64,000 nt of DNA, taken from NCBI GenBank assembly GCA_911728455.2, contig OU452223.1, positions 17,169,802-17,233,801 on the forward strand, written 5' to 3'. Below, piece by piece: positions 24,790 to 37,338 of the stretch (position 1 is its first letter; each line of letters starts with the position of its first letter). The DNA comes from Marthasterias glacialis. Lineage: Eukaryota; Echinodermata; Asteroidea; Forcipulatida; Asteriidae. The notes below the pieces were generated by a model. That model searched no databases. It worked only from the letters and a program-made list of their open reading frames with translations, and was not told the DNA's origin. The position numbers and the translations under genes are program-made.

Positions 24790-25792
24790 TAGACCCAGTA
24801 ACTGGGGCGCTGTACTCCTTTTTTGAGATTTTTGACATTATCTGTCGTACTAGCGCCCCAGTCCGTGGTATATTTGGAAAGTGCTCCGAAGCGGGTTTTT
24901 TCTGAATCAGTTACAAAATTGTCAAAATTGCGACAAAGACTCGACAGAATTGCTTGAAAATCGCCTACTGGCTTCTCCAAGTATTTACAGTGAAATAAAA
25001 TGCAGTTAATTGTACTCACGATCATTTTTGGTCCTCCAAATCGATGATTTTTAGCCCACTATCACGCATATCAAATTTGCCGTTAGAATCGCCATTTTGA
25101 ATGTGATACTCAACGACTGTTTCTTTATGTGTATAAACGCTGCGAGGATTGCGTGTTCGCTGAGGCCCTGACTTTCATATTGTTTTCCGCGCAGTCAACG
25201 CAGGATACCAGGCTGTGTGTAGCGCTAATGTTCACTGATGCCCTGACATTCATATTGATTTGCGCAGTCAATGCAGGATACCAGCCGTGTAGCCTGGTAT
25301 CCTGCGTTGACTGCGCAAATCAATATGCATGTCAGGGCATTAGCGAACATTGGCACTACACAGCCTGGTATCCTGCGTTGCCTGCGTGGAAAACAATATG
25401 AAAGTTAGGGCCTCAGCGAACACGCGATCCTTCCTTGCAGCGTTTATACACATAAGGAAACGGTCGTTGAGTATCACATTCAAAATGGCGATTCTAACGG
25501 CAAATTTGATATATGCGTGATAGTGGGCTAAAAATCATCGATTTTGAGGACAAAAAATGATCGTGAGTACAATTAACTGCATTTTATTTCACTGTAAATA
25601 CTTGGAGAAGCCAGTAGGCGATTTTCAAGCAATTCTGTTGAGTCTTTGTCGCAATTTTGACAATTTTGTAACTGACTCAGAAAAAAACCGCTTCAGAGCA
25701 CTTTCCAAATATACCACGGACTGGGGCGCTAGTACGACAGATAATGTCAAAAATCTCAAAAAAGGAGTACAGCGCCCCAGTTACTGGGTCTA
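24790..25792. mobile_element. Fold-back, MULE-like DNA transposon, copy 1 (1003 bp)
   Basis: The two halves are almost complete inverted copies of each other. Termini are TAGACCCAGTAACTGGGGCG and its complement. A perfect 9-bp target duplication GCCTTACAT flanks it (24781-24789 and 25793-25801). Each arm has an internal hairpin (ACTGGGGCGCT paired with AGCGCCCCAGT about 50 bases inward). The centre is near 25290. The arms contain mirrored 78-codon open frames with no recognisable domain and no transposase. Long inverted ends with 9-bp duplications fit Mutator-like elements; a fold-back group such as sea urchin TU elements is the alternative. Confidence 0.9.
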
Positions 25793-26098
25793 GCCTTACA
25801 TATTATAATATTTGGTTTGCGGTAACACCATGTGAATGTGATATACTAACTGTAGATTTTTTAGATTTGTTATCGCAAACCAACACCTCAAAAAAGCTAT
25901 TTTCCTGAACAGTATTAAAACAAACAAAAACCTTTCTCAAAATCTACATTTACAAACTGACAAACAGAATCAGAAGACAGAACAGACACAACAGACAGTA
26001 CAGAGGCAGAGCAGCAGAGTCACACAGACACGTTTGGCTCTCCATGACTATGCTGACCAATCCAATAACATTACAAATGAATGGAAATAAAGAAGAAA

Positions 26099-26268
26099 CT
26101 GGGCCCAATTTCATCACGGCTCTGCTTAAACTGCGAAATTCTGCGCTTACGAAGTTACGGCCCATGATATAAACATAGTCATAAGAATAATTATGAGCTT
26201 ATTATTACAGGCGCTAAAAGCGCAGAATTTTGGAGTAAGCAGAGCCCTGAAACTGGACCCAGGTTTAT
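26099..26268. mobile_element. Fold-back MITE of the GGGCCCAATTTCAT group
   Basis: It starts CTGGGCCCAATTTCAT and ends CCTGAAACTGGACCCAG. Internal halves also pair (CTGCTTAAACTGCG region against GGAGTAAGCAGAGC region). It is a relative of the element at 14328-14503. Confidence 0.65.
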
Positions 26269-27984
26269 CAGGATAAGACACGACAATTAAAAGGAATAAA
26301 GAGTATCTGTTTTTACCTGAAAATATAGAGCAATCTAGTCTTCCACAACGTCAACAGTTTGAATACGCCGCTACTGTGATCGTGCTTGTTCGAAATGATG
26401 GCCACCAAAATAGTCAGGTTCTCTCATATATTCGTTGTACAATAGCCTACAGAGTGAAAAGGATCTCAGACATAACAGTCATAAAATCCCGGCATGCAAC
26501 CTTGCTCTGAAAAACAGAACCCATGCAACAGTGGGAGTTAGAATAGACCTTTTGTTTTGTTTATAAACAAACCGCACTGGTTGGCAAATTAATATTCAAA
26601 TCTTGTTGACAGACTTATGACCAAAATTCAACACTTTTGCAAATTTCCATTTAAAGAAAATACATCCCATTATTGGTTGGTTTGTTTCTAACAAATTGAA
26701 CACTATTTTTGAATAATATTGTGTAACATTTTTACAAACTAGGTTATATCTGTTTTGGGTGTATGGGTAAAACATTACAAATAACAATATTCTTTATCCC
26801 CGATGCAGAAAATAGCACCTATCTTATCTGTTTTTGCTTTGCATTGATGGCTCCCCGCACCCGTAGTTTCAAGTTATCCAACCTTGGTTGGCAAAAACTC
26901 AGGCTGTGACGTTACATGAAAGAAAGGTCTTTAAGACTTTTTTTTTTGAGTGGACCAGTGCAATTTTTTTTTGCGAGGGAGTGATGAAGTCGTACCTATG
27001 TCGGTGGGCTTATAATTGTATTATCCAAAGACTTAAGCCTGTAACTTGTTGTATAAAGGAGTACGGAGTATCTAGGCCAACACTATTCCTTTCCCTAAGC
27101 GCTTAATTACCCTAAGCCTACTTGTGATAGTCTTACCATTGATACATAATGACCTCAGCAACATTCTTCCCGTGGTTGATCTTTTTGAATGCGATAAAAC
27201 TGTGTCACTCAGCGCTCAAAATCTTGCTCTGAATAATTCACAGTTTTATGCCGCGCGTCAGAGTTACGAGATCAAGCTTATTTGCATGATTTTGTTTTTA
27301 TTTGTTATATATTATATCAAAAAGTAACAAGCGCCACTATTGCATTACAAAGCGTCCTCGATGTCATTATGACATAGAAGATCATTAAAAAATCATAATT
27401 CTTGAATTTCACCCAAATTATTGTATTAATTGCAAAAGGCATCATCACGTGACGGACTTGTGGGTGGGTTCAGTTCCGCTGGTTCAATCAAACTGCCATC
27501 TGAGGTTGCATTCGCGCAAGCTTAGGCCTCATTCGAAAATGATCAAATAAATTTATTTATTTAACGGAATTTTTACTAAACTAAAATTTATTAATTTAAA
27601 AAACTCGTGGCTGATGATTGGGTATTTTTTTTATTCATTTGTTTGTTTATTTATTTCATTTACTGAATGATTGTTTGATGGATAATAGGGGAAGGAATGC
27701 AGGTGACCACTAAGTTTCTTTAGTCACTAACGCCAGTGTTGGGTTGTTACTGGCATTGTAGGGCGGCAGCTGGATTCCCAGTACTCTATGATATATTGAT
27801 TTACAAAGATCGTGAATTATCTTTACTAAGAACAACGGGTGTCTACTTAACATTTGAATACTTTTAATCATGACAACTGATAGCCTAACAATGACAACTG
27901 ATATGACTTCATGCTGAATAACCGTCTGAAAAGTTCCAGGGAATAATTTTAGAACTAATGCATCATTGGCCATGACCAATATGC

Positions 27985-28320
27985 ATGTCAAGAAAACCAG
28001 GACAATACATCGGCTTGTTCCATCTTGAAAACTTTACAAGTGTCGACAACATCAACAAGCTCGTCGAACATCCTCAAAAGGGAAATGTGCTATACTTTAT
28101 TGGGGAGAAAAAAAGGTTAGCTCTCTTACCATTTGATGTCTTATACCTTTGTGGATCTCCAAATCATCAGAAAACCATTACCACACAATCCACAGAAACC
28201 TTCAACCGTCTCGTTGACTTCATCTCACCCACGCAGCCGGCTGCAGGGGTGTTCTTCTCGGCACTACCCATTCGCTGTGAAGAGCTGCTGAAACTCGCCG
28301 TCAGCCAGGTTGGTCCATCC
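27985..28320 (+). CDS. Unidentified exon-like ORF
   Basis: This open frame of about 110 codons starts at the first ATG after an in-frame stop (27973-27975). It runs to a possible donor site in CCGTCAGCCAG/GTTGGT near 28308. Composition looks coding, with varied codons, no simple repeats, and hydrophobic blocks such as GNVLYFIGEKKRLALLPFD and AAGVFFSALPIRCEELL. I do not recognise the family and found no partner exons nearby. It could be one exon of an unknown gene, a fragment of an old retrocopy, or chance. Confidence 0.3.
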
Positions 28321-29899
28321 ATACGTTGGTAGAATCTTCAAACTTAGATGGTTAATAAACTGCATGCTTCGCCTTCCCCTAGCAAGGTTATGTCATTGGT
28401 GGTGTGAACAAAAGGTTGACAAATTTGACTTTGTCAGTTGTTCCGTTTTGAAGTTTTGCTTCATTTGGTTATCACTAAAAGGAGATTGTAAAAAACATGT
28501 AATTTCACCGGAACTCCCTCTGGACACTCGCAAGCTCAACATCAAAGTGTAGCCAGTTGCCGAAATTGCTTCAACGTGAATCAGTTTTTAGTCACAGTTT
28601 GCGGTTCTAGTGCTAACTTTGTGGAACTAACAACATATCCAGAGGGCTCAACAGTGAAAATGGTCGTTAAATTCTACATTAAAAAGTTTCTTTCCAAATG
28701 TAGAAAATCTCCACGTCGAACTTGGTAGGCGAGGAAAGGGCAAAGTAGATCACACGGTGTCAATCTGAGCACTCACGTCGAGTCACAATGAAGAAGTTAA
28801 TTGCTCTTCATGGCTACTCAACGTTAAAAATTATCGCCAAAATCTCCCTTACTCTACGTAAAGCGTCTGACAACAATGTAGAGAATAGTGGATTTGACAA
28901 AATACGATACAGTTCACCATAAACGCAACGTCTAAATTCCTCGTGTTGAAGTCCTGCGGCAGTAGGGCTAGGTCCGCCATGATGCTGTCGCTGTCGTCCG
29001 TTAATGAGCAAGTAGTGTATCTTTTCACTGCAAAGGAGCATTCGGGAAAAAGGCACAAAGAATGTCATTTGCATAACAATGCGAACCATTTCTAGAGAGG
29101 CGGCATTGAAGCCCAGTGATTGGGTGAATCTCACTCCAAAGAATGTGAACAAACTCGTTCGCGCCAATCATTGTTGCTCTTTGCCAGATTGCTCACTTTA
29201 TAATGCCAGAACAGGTCGCTAGTGTTTAAGAATAGGGGCACTGAATGTTTCGCCACGCAATGGTGGATTTGCATGTAATTCATAAAAGTTACTGGATACG
29301 GTATTAGCGCACTATTATACACTATTTTTTCTGAAAAAAACGAAAACATTGAAAATTAGTTCAGCACCCACAGAAGTTCTGACAACTTTTGAAAACAAAT
29401 GTTTTTGTTTGTATGTGGGGTGTTTGTTCATGGGGTGCTTGTTTTTTGTTGGGGTGTATGTTTGTTTATTTGGTTTGTGGTCAATTGCTGGTCAGCAAGT
29501 TAATAGTCTGTTTCACTTTTTATGTAGGTCAGAAGTTTACAAAATTAACTTGCAGTAGCCTACACGATAGACAGGGTGTATGTAAAGACCAGTTATTCAT
29601 GCAATAATCAAGCTGCAATGCCGTTTTTCTGAATCTGTTCAAACTCCAAGTTAACTATTTTACAACAAAACACAATTATTTTACTTTTTATTATTTGTTA
29701 TATTTTGTTTATTATCAGGTTTTGAAGAACCACACCCCTGTGTGATTGGCCTCCCAGTACTGCATTGCTTCTATTTTCTTGAACTTGCTGTAACAACCAC
29801 GTTCTCACGGATTTGTGTACCTTTTTGTCCTATCTCATTTGTACGTGGGGACGAAACGGTGCTCTGCTCCATGAGAACAAGACTGAAGGCTGATTCAAC

Positions 29900-32800
29900 A
29901 TGGCTGCGCCCATTGATAAAAACGTGAGTGGCACAGAATCGCTAGTTATGACGACCGAAGTGAACAGTGAAAATCTTCAAAAGATTCAAAAAACACTTGA
30001 AAAATTCACTCTATTCCTAGAGTGTCATCACCGGATAGCAAAGATTAACATCGTTGGGTTTTTCACCGACAGAATGTGGGAGGAAATTATCGTTCCCCAT
30101 TTTTCTGAAGATGTTATCAACGAGATCGTACACCTCTCAGAAGAAGATATGGCAGGTTTTCCCGCAGGGCGATGGCAAGCCCAGGAAGCGCGTGAAAACA
30201 AAGAAGGATCAGGTTTGCACAAGTTCATCAGTGAATGCTTAGAAAATCGGTTAGAAAATACTGATGTATTGTGTAAACGAGAAGAAGTTCTGGATGAAAT
30301 TGAGAAGGCACATGAAATTGAGAGGTCAACATCATCATCATCACATACGGATGAAATGTTATTAGTGCGCACTAGAGCACTGATGAACATGAAGAAGTGT
30401 CATGAGGTAGAACAGATGTCAAGTTTCACTGCAAGATTGGCCAAGATGCATCATCTGCAACAGGTAGGTCAGGACTAGACCCAGTAACTGGGGCGCTGTA
30501 CTCCTTTTTTGAGATTTTGACATTATCTGTCGTACTAGCGCCCCAGTAAAGAATATGTAGTAACTGCGACGGTCAGGAGGATTTAAATCACCTCTGTTAA
30601 AAAAAATGCCTTAGACTCAACAGAATTGCTCAAAATTCGCCTACTGTCTTCTCCAAGTGTTTATGGTGTAATAAAATGCATTTAATTGTACTCACGATCA
30701 TTTTCTGTCCTCCAAATCGATGATTTTTAGGGCCTCTGACAACCCTGCCGTTACAATCGCCATTTTGATTACTAATGTTACGACTGTTTTCTGACTTGAA
30801 ATAAGTCGTATTAACGCTGTGGGATCACGTGTTCGCTGATGCCCGGACTGAATATTGTTTTGCGCAGTCAAAGCAGGATACCAGCTGTGTCAACGACCCC
30901 CCCCCCCCCACAATGGCAACATTGTACAGCACGCGCTCGGCAATCATGACCAATGGGACTTTGTGGTGTTCGTTGACTGGTATCCTGCGTTGACTGCGCA
31001 AAACAATATTCAAGTCCGAGCATCAGCGAACACATGATCCCCGCAGCGTTAATACGACTTATTTCAAGTCAGAAAACAGTCGTAACATTAGTAATCAAAA
31101 TGGCGATTGTAACGGCAGGGTTGTCAGAGGCCCTAAAAATCATCGATTTGGAGGACAGAAAATGATCGTGAGTACAATTAAATGCATTTTATTACACCAT
31201 AAACACTTGGAGAAGACAGTAGGCGAATTTTGAGCAATTCTGTTGAGTCTAAGGCATTTTTTTTAACAGAGGTGATTTAAATCCTCCTGACTGTCGCAGT
31301 TACTACATATTCTTTACTGGGGCGCTAGTACGACAGATAATGTCAAAATCTCAAAAAAGGAGTACAGCGCCCCAGTTACTGGGTCTAGGTCAGGACCACA
31401 GACATGACAGAACGTCAAACCTAACGCCACTTTCTCTCAATCATGAGAATTATCTTTTTACCTGGACATTCATTTAAAATAAAATCTAGAATATAGAAGG
31501 AGTTCAAAAAAGTATATCCAAACTATATAAAAATTTAATATGGGCCACAATGGAAATTAGTCTCACTCAGACATTATTGTAATTTTTGTCCTTACGGCAG
31601 TTTAGTCATGATGATGATGAGCATTACCCTCCACCTGACAGTTTGGGTACCATCAGGAGGACGGACGGTTACGATCAATGCAACTAAAATCAGTGTCAGT
31701 AGAAATCACCATGGAAACCAATACTCTTGTTAAAACAGTATGCAATTTTTCTAATCTTTATGAACTTTTGTTCCCACAGATGGTTGATATCGGCAGTGGC
31801 AAAGGCTATCTTGGAAACTATCTAACTCTTCAGTATGGTCTAGATGTTTTTGGCATCGACTCATCAGACTCAAACACTCATGGCGCCAGAGAAAGAAGCC
31901 AAAAGCTACTTGAGAAGTGGGAGGGGCTATCAAAGCACAGCCTGAATATTAAGCAGGGGTTCGTCCAACCAGACAACAGGAAGGAAACTTTCAAGGATAT
32001 TTACACCAAGCGGGCACTCAAGTTAAAGAAAAAACAAGATTTTGATGGTCCTGTAGCTGCAACGGTACAGGCATCACTTGATCCTGGGTTAAATGAGACC
32101 ATTAATGTGCATGAGGGGAATGACCAATCAGAAGTCAACTTTAAAACATCTTCTGCCGTCAGAACAGAAAATCTTAAAGGGGATATCCCAGCCTCGAATG
32201 TGCACAGCATCCTCGGCCTATCAGATGGATTATCAAGTGAATGTAAAGATGAAGTCGTGAATATTCAACATGCAGTTGACCAATCACCTGGCACATTAAG
32301 TGAGTTGAGCAACGCCAGTTCTGAAGACGATATGAGTAAAGACCTTCATAAGATTGATCTAAAAAACGACGAGAAACAAGAGACTTCATCTGAGAGACAA
32401 AACATTCATCATGACACAAACTCCCAGCCTCTTAACTGCATATCAGCAGATATTTTTAGAACTGAGTTACAAGATTCACGCGGTAAATGTAACTCAAAAA
32501 TACGAATGTCAACTGAGTATGATAGCATTCGAAAATGCAGGGAAGGAAAGTTGAAAAAGCAGCGTAAAAAAACTTCATCTGAGAGCAGCGCAAGTTTCTG
32601 CCCAGTCACAGCTTTTGTAAAACCAACTACCAGTCTGACTGGTATGATGGCTGAAAAGTCTCAGGAATTTGGGAAACAGCTACCAAGCTCGGAAAGTGAA
32701 GTTGTAAGTGGCTGAAATGGAAATGCACCTCAGTTATCGGCTTTTTGGGGTTATGTTGGTGTTGAATTTAGAAAATATTCTTGTTTTTTACTCTTGTTGG

Positions 32801-35800
32801 GTGTACTGTAATTTGTTTTCCTTATTTTTCCTTCTGAATAAACTCAATCAATCTTTCAATGCATCACAAAATAATGGGGTTAAACTTGCAACTTATTCAC
32901 GAATCAAACCCTTTAACAATATAAATATGAAAAGAATAGGATGGGCAATTCCACTTTAGGGGCCATCTTTTGATGTAAACTGAGTTAGATAGTTCACAAT
33001 TTGCAAATCAGACTCTTACCAATATTGAATAATACCTAAATGCCCCTACATCAATGCCTATGAGGTAGTACAGTTGCGACATTTGATAATTGTTTTATAC
33101 TTTTTCTTCAACTTTTACAGCCATTCATGTTGATTGGTCTCCATACATGTGGTGATCTTGCGCCCTCAATGTTGAGGCTGTTTGTCCGCAATGACGATGC
33201 CAAGGTTCTCTTGAATATCGGCTGCTGCTACCACCAAATCACAGAGAGGTTTGAGACTGAGGGGTGGCATGTTGAAGGTCCGAGACCAGAGGTGTTTGGA
33301 TTTCCCATGAGCCAATTCTTGAGGTCAAAGGGCACTGTGATAGCCAGACCAGCACGGATATTGGCATGTATGGTGAGTTAAAACCAAGTAAACCTCTTTT
33401 TGGGGGGACAAAACAAGATCGCACAAGGATGAGATAGCAAACATAGCCTCAGTCTAATATTCATTTGAATAGCAGAGTTAATGGGACGTAATTTTGAAAA
33501 TGGGTGACTGACCCCCAAAATTCAACCTTTTTGGTCTATGCCACAGAGGGAGACAGAGGACATGTGCTGTTTCCAGTCACTGACTTTATTCAACCTTTCC
33601 ATTTCAACATATGCTCAATGTACAATCAGTCAACCACTTTTGAACTCTCTATCTTCTCTGACCGAATGACCCAAGATCATTTGTTGAGTATTGAACTGAC
33701 TTGTCTGTTTCAATTTTGTCTCCCACGTTACTCTTCAGGCAGCAGATAGGATAGCAACTACTCGCGTTGTGCCAGCGATGGGTCTGTTCTATCGAAGCGT
33801 ACTTCAAGTGTTACTCCGAGATCACTTTAGAATCCCTCAAAGGTTTGTCATGATGTGTTTAGTCAGCATTGTCTCCTACCAGTGGTGCGCCGCCAAATGC
33901 CAGTGTAAACTTCTAAGGACAAGTTGAAATTCTGCCCGAGTGGTCTGTCTGGCTCCGGCTAGTGCATTACTTTCCAACAGTATTGGCAAGTTCAATCAAG
34001 GGCCAATGGTTTTTGGTTGGTTAATGACGTAGGTAGCACATGCGCACTAAAGTTCAAATGCGGACGACTCTAGTCTTGTCATGTCATGAAAAAATGGAAA
34101 AATCATTGTTATCATTTGTCTGATAACTGGTCCTCTCTACACTGCTGTTAAAACGGTTATTGGTAACCAATGATGTGACCAGGCCCAGTAGTCTGGTTCC
34201 GAATAGTCAGTATAGGTTATATTATAGCTCGATGGCTGTATTGTAAACTCGGGTGTGATCCCTGGATATACAGCACTTTCAGGTTGTATGGCTTCTGTCT
34301 TGCACCCCCAAACAAAGATATTGATTAAATAGGGAGACTGCCATAGTTAGGGCTGGATAGCTCAGTTGATAGAGTACGGTACGTTAAGCCGGGGGTCGCA
34401 GGTTCAAACCCCGCTTCAGTCAATTTTCAAATCAAATTAATCATGATTGGTATTCATTGTAGTGAACAGTTGTTCATTTTATTTTGTTACATTTGTCAGA
34501 TCCGAAAATGTTGGAAAGCTTGCCCCAAAGTGTCACTCGTTCCTCGAGTATGCAAGAAAAGCTCTCAAGAAACTCAAGTTTGATGACTCAAAGGTAAACT
34601 ATCACTTCCAATATGGTAACTTTTCCAGCCCCTCATCCCCACCCCCAAAACACACTCTGACTCACCCAAGTGTGTGATGGCCTCCAATCGTTGACCCTCC
34701 TTAGTTCAACTCTTTGTCCTAACAAACGTGAACCCAGTTGTTTTCCTTTGTGATAGCAATATGTCCCTTTTGTTGTAAGTCCTCTGTTTGACTGTTACTG
34801 CAAGTATCCAAACACACACGTTTGTCAACCAGGTAATTAGAGGACTTTTCTTTGTTATCCCATAGTTTGGACTTTGCTCTCATTACCAACGTCCCCCGTT
34901 GGTTTTGTACACAAAATTCAACCGAGGATGCCCTCAGTTCTTTTTGTTAAAGTCCTAGTGACAACGGGTAGACACGCTTACACAAATACACTGTAAGAAG
35001 AAACCCAATCCCTCTAAAGGCCTAGTAACCAAACAATAGCCCAAGTTGCAACATTTCGAGCTGCAAGCAGGTCAGATTTCAGAAGTTGACGCCCGAATTA
35101 TTCAGGGAAAGGGCATTGTTTCCCCTCCAGCCGCTTCCCTTTAGATGCAAGAAATGGTCGGGTATTTGTGAATGTGGGTTAAGATTCGGCCGTGAATGAT
35201 AGTATTTTATGTCCTCTTTTTGTTGGAGCAGCTTTCTGATGCAGACATCAGCGCTTATTCTGATCGCTTCCAGCCGTTTTTTTGCCGCTTACAAGCTCTA
35301 AATCAGCTCAGGGTTGCACTGTCTCCAACAATAGAGGGCCTCATCATGTTAGACAGACTTTGCTACCTACAAGAACAGGTAACAAAACTTAGTTCCCTTC
35401 TATGCCACTTAAAGCACATGGCCAACGTTGGTAATTGTCAAACACTAGTAATCGCACTCTGTGTTACCACCATATACATGAAATAACAAACCTGTGAAAG
35501 TTTAAGCTCAATCGGTCTTCAGAGGCACAAGTAAAAACCCTGTTTGTTTTCCCCTTTTTTTTAAACATTGGGTTACTCATTTCTCAAAAAAAGAAAATTC
35601 AGGCAAAAATATTTCAAGGGAATTTTCCCTCAATGTCCATCTTTAAATTTTAGTTATGTGCAAATCTGTGAACAGTTAAATCTTCCATCTTATCAATGTT
35701 GTGCACTTTCTACGAAAAAATGTTGGATCTGAGAAGAGGCAATTGGTATTTGCTTACAAATTTACCTGTAATTTAAATAATTTATTATTTACATTTTTGC

Positions 35801-35952
35801 TTTGAAGTTTAGAATAAGATACGTTTTAAATTGTATTTATTTAATGTGTCCTTTCTAATCCTTTTTAGGCCAATGTTCGAAGGGCTGCGATAATCCAACT
35901 CTTTGACCGTGTGACATCACCAAGATGCTATGCTATCCTGGCGACCAGCTAA
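29900..35952 (+). CDS. METTL25: METTL25, methyltransferase-like protein 25 (7 coding exons)
   Basis: Exons are 29900-30463, 31780-32703, 33121-33372, 33739-33842, 34500-34593, 35232-35378 and 35869-35952, joining to 722 residues plus stop; human is about 600. All introns are GT-AG. The ATG follows an in-frame stop by six bases. Residues about 160-170 (MNMKKCHEVEQMSS) match the family's conserved helix. VDIGSGKGYL at 190-199 is the S-adenosylmethionine-binding motif I and is followed by FGIDSSDSNTHGA. LIGLHTCGDLAPSML (from 500) and NIGCCYH are later core motifs, and LIMLDRLCYLQEQ is near the end. Between about 225 and 495 lies a charged, serine-rich, low-conservation insertion that splits the catalytic fold. 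The family is predicted to methylate an unknown substrate. Confidence 0.93.
30476..31387. mobile_element. Fold-back, MULE-like DNA transposon, copy 2 (912 bp), in METTL25 intron 1
   Basis: It has the same termini as the element at 24790-25792 (TAGACCCAGTAACTGGGGCG), long nearly identical inverted arms, and a central non-palindromic spacer of roughly 80 bp with a C13 run at 30897-30909. A perfect 9-bp target duplication GGTCAGGAC flanks it (30467-30475 and 31388-31396). The insertion begins 12 bases after the exon 1 donor (30464), leaving GTAGGT intact. It makes up about 70 percent of the 1316-nt intron. No transposase is present. Confidence 0.92.
34251..34440 (+). mobile_element. Composite tRNA-like SINE in METTL25 intron 4
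   Basis: The tRNA-like part (about 34350-34422) has TAGCTCAGTTGATAGAG as A box, GGTTCAAACCC as B box and a matching acceptor-like stem (GGCTGGA with TTCAGTC). It is preceded by a conserved leader (GTGTGATCCCTGG, then AAACAAAGATATTGA) shared with 41700-41810. Mismatches in the T stem and anticodon region argue against a functional tRNA. Confidence 0.7.
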
Positions 35953-36223
35953 CCAAACCCACCAACTCAACTATATGTCCAAAACTAACTCTGTACATCA
36001 GCAATAAGTAAGTCAATCGGATACCAGCAGGCTACCAGTCATCATCAAGCTACCAGCGGCCAATCATCTCACGCAGTTCTTCTTTTGAAACTTTTTTAAC
36101 TTACTTTTTAAACTTTTTAACTAATATGTAAATGTTTCTTCTTTTGTTGGCTCACATTAAGTTTTTAACAACCTTCAGCGAAAAAAACACATTGTCAGCA
36201 TTTTCTCATATTTTCAAGAAAAC

Positions 36224-36229
36224 AATAAA
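36224..36229 (+). terminator. Candidate METTL25 polyadenylation signal
   Basis: AATAAA lies 272 bases after the METTL25 stop codon (35950-35952) and is followed by GT/T-rich sequence (TGTTGTCATGTCTC). This is a reasonable end for the 3' UTR. Confidence 0.5.
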
Positions 36230-37338
36230 ACATGTTGTCATGTCTCTACATGTGTAGTTTGAGAACTTTTGCCGGTGGCCTATTTATGACAGTTTGTGTT
36301 CTATGCGTAATAATTTGCTGCAGTGCACAGTCTGTTATCACACTTTTTAACATAACACGGCTCACCCATTTTTAGTATAAAACTATTCTTCAATACAATT
36401 TTTTAAATTACGACAAGAATTTAAAAACAATAAATCCGACAAACAAGGACACTTGTTGCATAGAAGTGACAGCATACACCAATTGTTTACAATTTATGTA
36501 CAAAAATGTTACTTTATTGTAAAATGCATAACCCTGAGCAAAGTATTTTAAGCAAAACTGCCTCAACTCCCATCAAATGAGAAACTGTAAACGTACACAT
36601 CTGTTTAAGATAGCCAGTACAGGAGACAATGCAGCTTAAGTTAATCGTATAATAAAAAAAATGAAGTTACTATATATATAAGGTAACTCTGTTGGTGGGG
36701 GGGGGGGGGGGGGAGTTAATAACCAAACTACCCCACTGTTGGGATAGTGTAGGGCCTTTTTCCAAACCTAGATGTGGGCTCTGGGTGTGATTCTGGCTTG
36801 GGTTCCATCATCAATTTTGGAGCAGTGTACATGGTGCTTTAACATCAGCCGGAGCCTCAGCAAAGGTTTGGAAAGAGCCCCTTGTGTCTTGACTGGAATA
36901 ATATATATTTCCATTGGGGTAGCTGTGGTGATGGCACCAGCACAGCTCAAAGAATGCCTAAGGTGCTCTCAATTAGGATATAATAAAGCACCCCGTTTCA
37001 GTTTGTCTAGTCCAATCTAAAGGTAAATGTATTCCAATTGGGGGTATGTTTATATAAAAGATACATTAAATAGTTAAGTACATAGAATAATAAGTACAGT
37101 CCTGGCCTGGTTTAAAATAACAACTTGAATTTAAATCGTGTTATCGTGACATCAGGTCTACATACAGGCAGCCTGTTATAATAACTTAAAATGAATATCA
37201 TGTTATCGTTTATCATAATTGGCAGTGATTGTAAAATTCTCTGAAATTTGTCCCTTAATTAAGTTTTTAACAAATTATTCAAGACTGTACATCTGCAAAA
37301 AATCATTTTTCTTTAATCAACTCGTCTGAATCTTACAC

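Larger units (their letters stand above)
23530..29899. other. Divergent intergenic region between CIP2A and METTL25
   Basis: About 6.4 kb separates the two divergent start codons, so both promoters should lie here. I see no clear TATA box or long CpG-rich core. It holds an E-box-bearing MITE (23940-24355), a 1-kb fold-back transposon (24790-25792), a smaller fold-back element (26099-26268) and an unidentified exon-like ORF (27985-28320). The rest is AT-rich unique sequence without recognisable coding. Confidence 0.6.

Noticed and set aside
24789-25793. Two mirrored 78-codon ORFs as genes
   Set aside because: They are the same sequence in the two arms of the fold-back transposon, show no known domain, and in the second element are broken.
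34350-34422. Functional tRNA gene in METTL25 intron
   Set aside because: Degenerate T stem and anticodon arm plus family leader and tail sequences.
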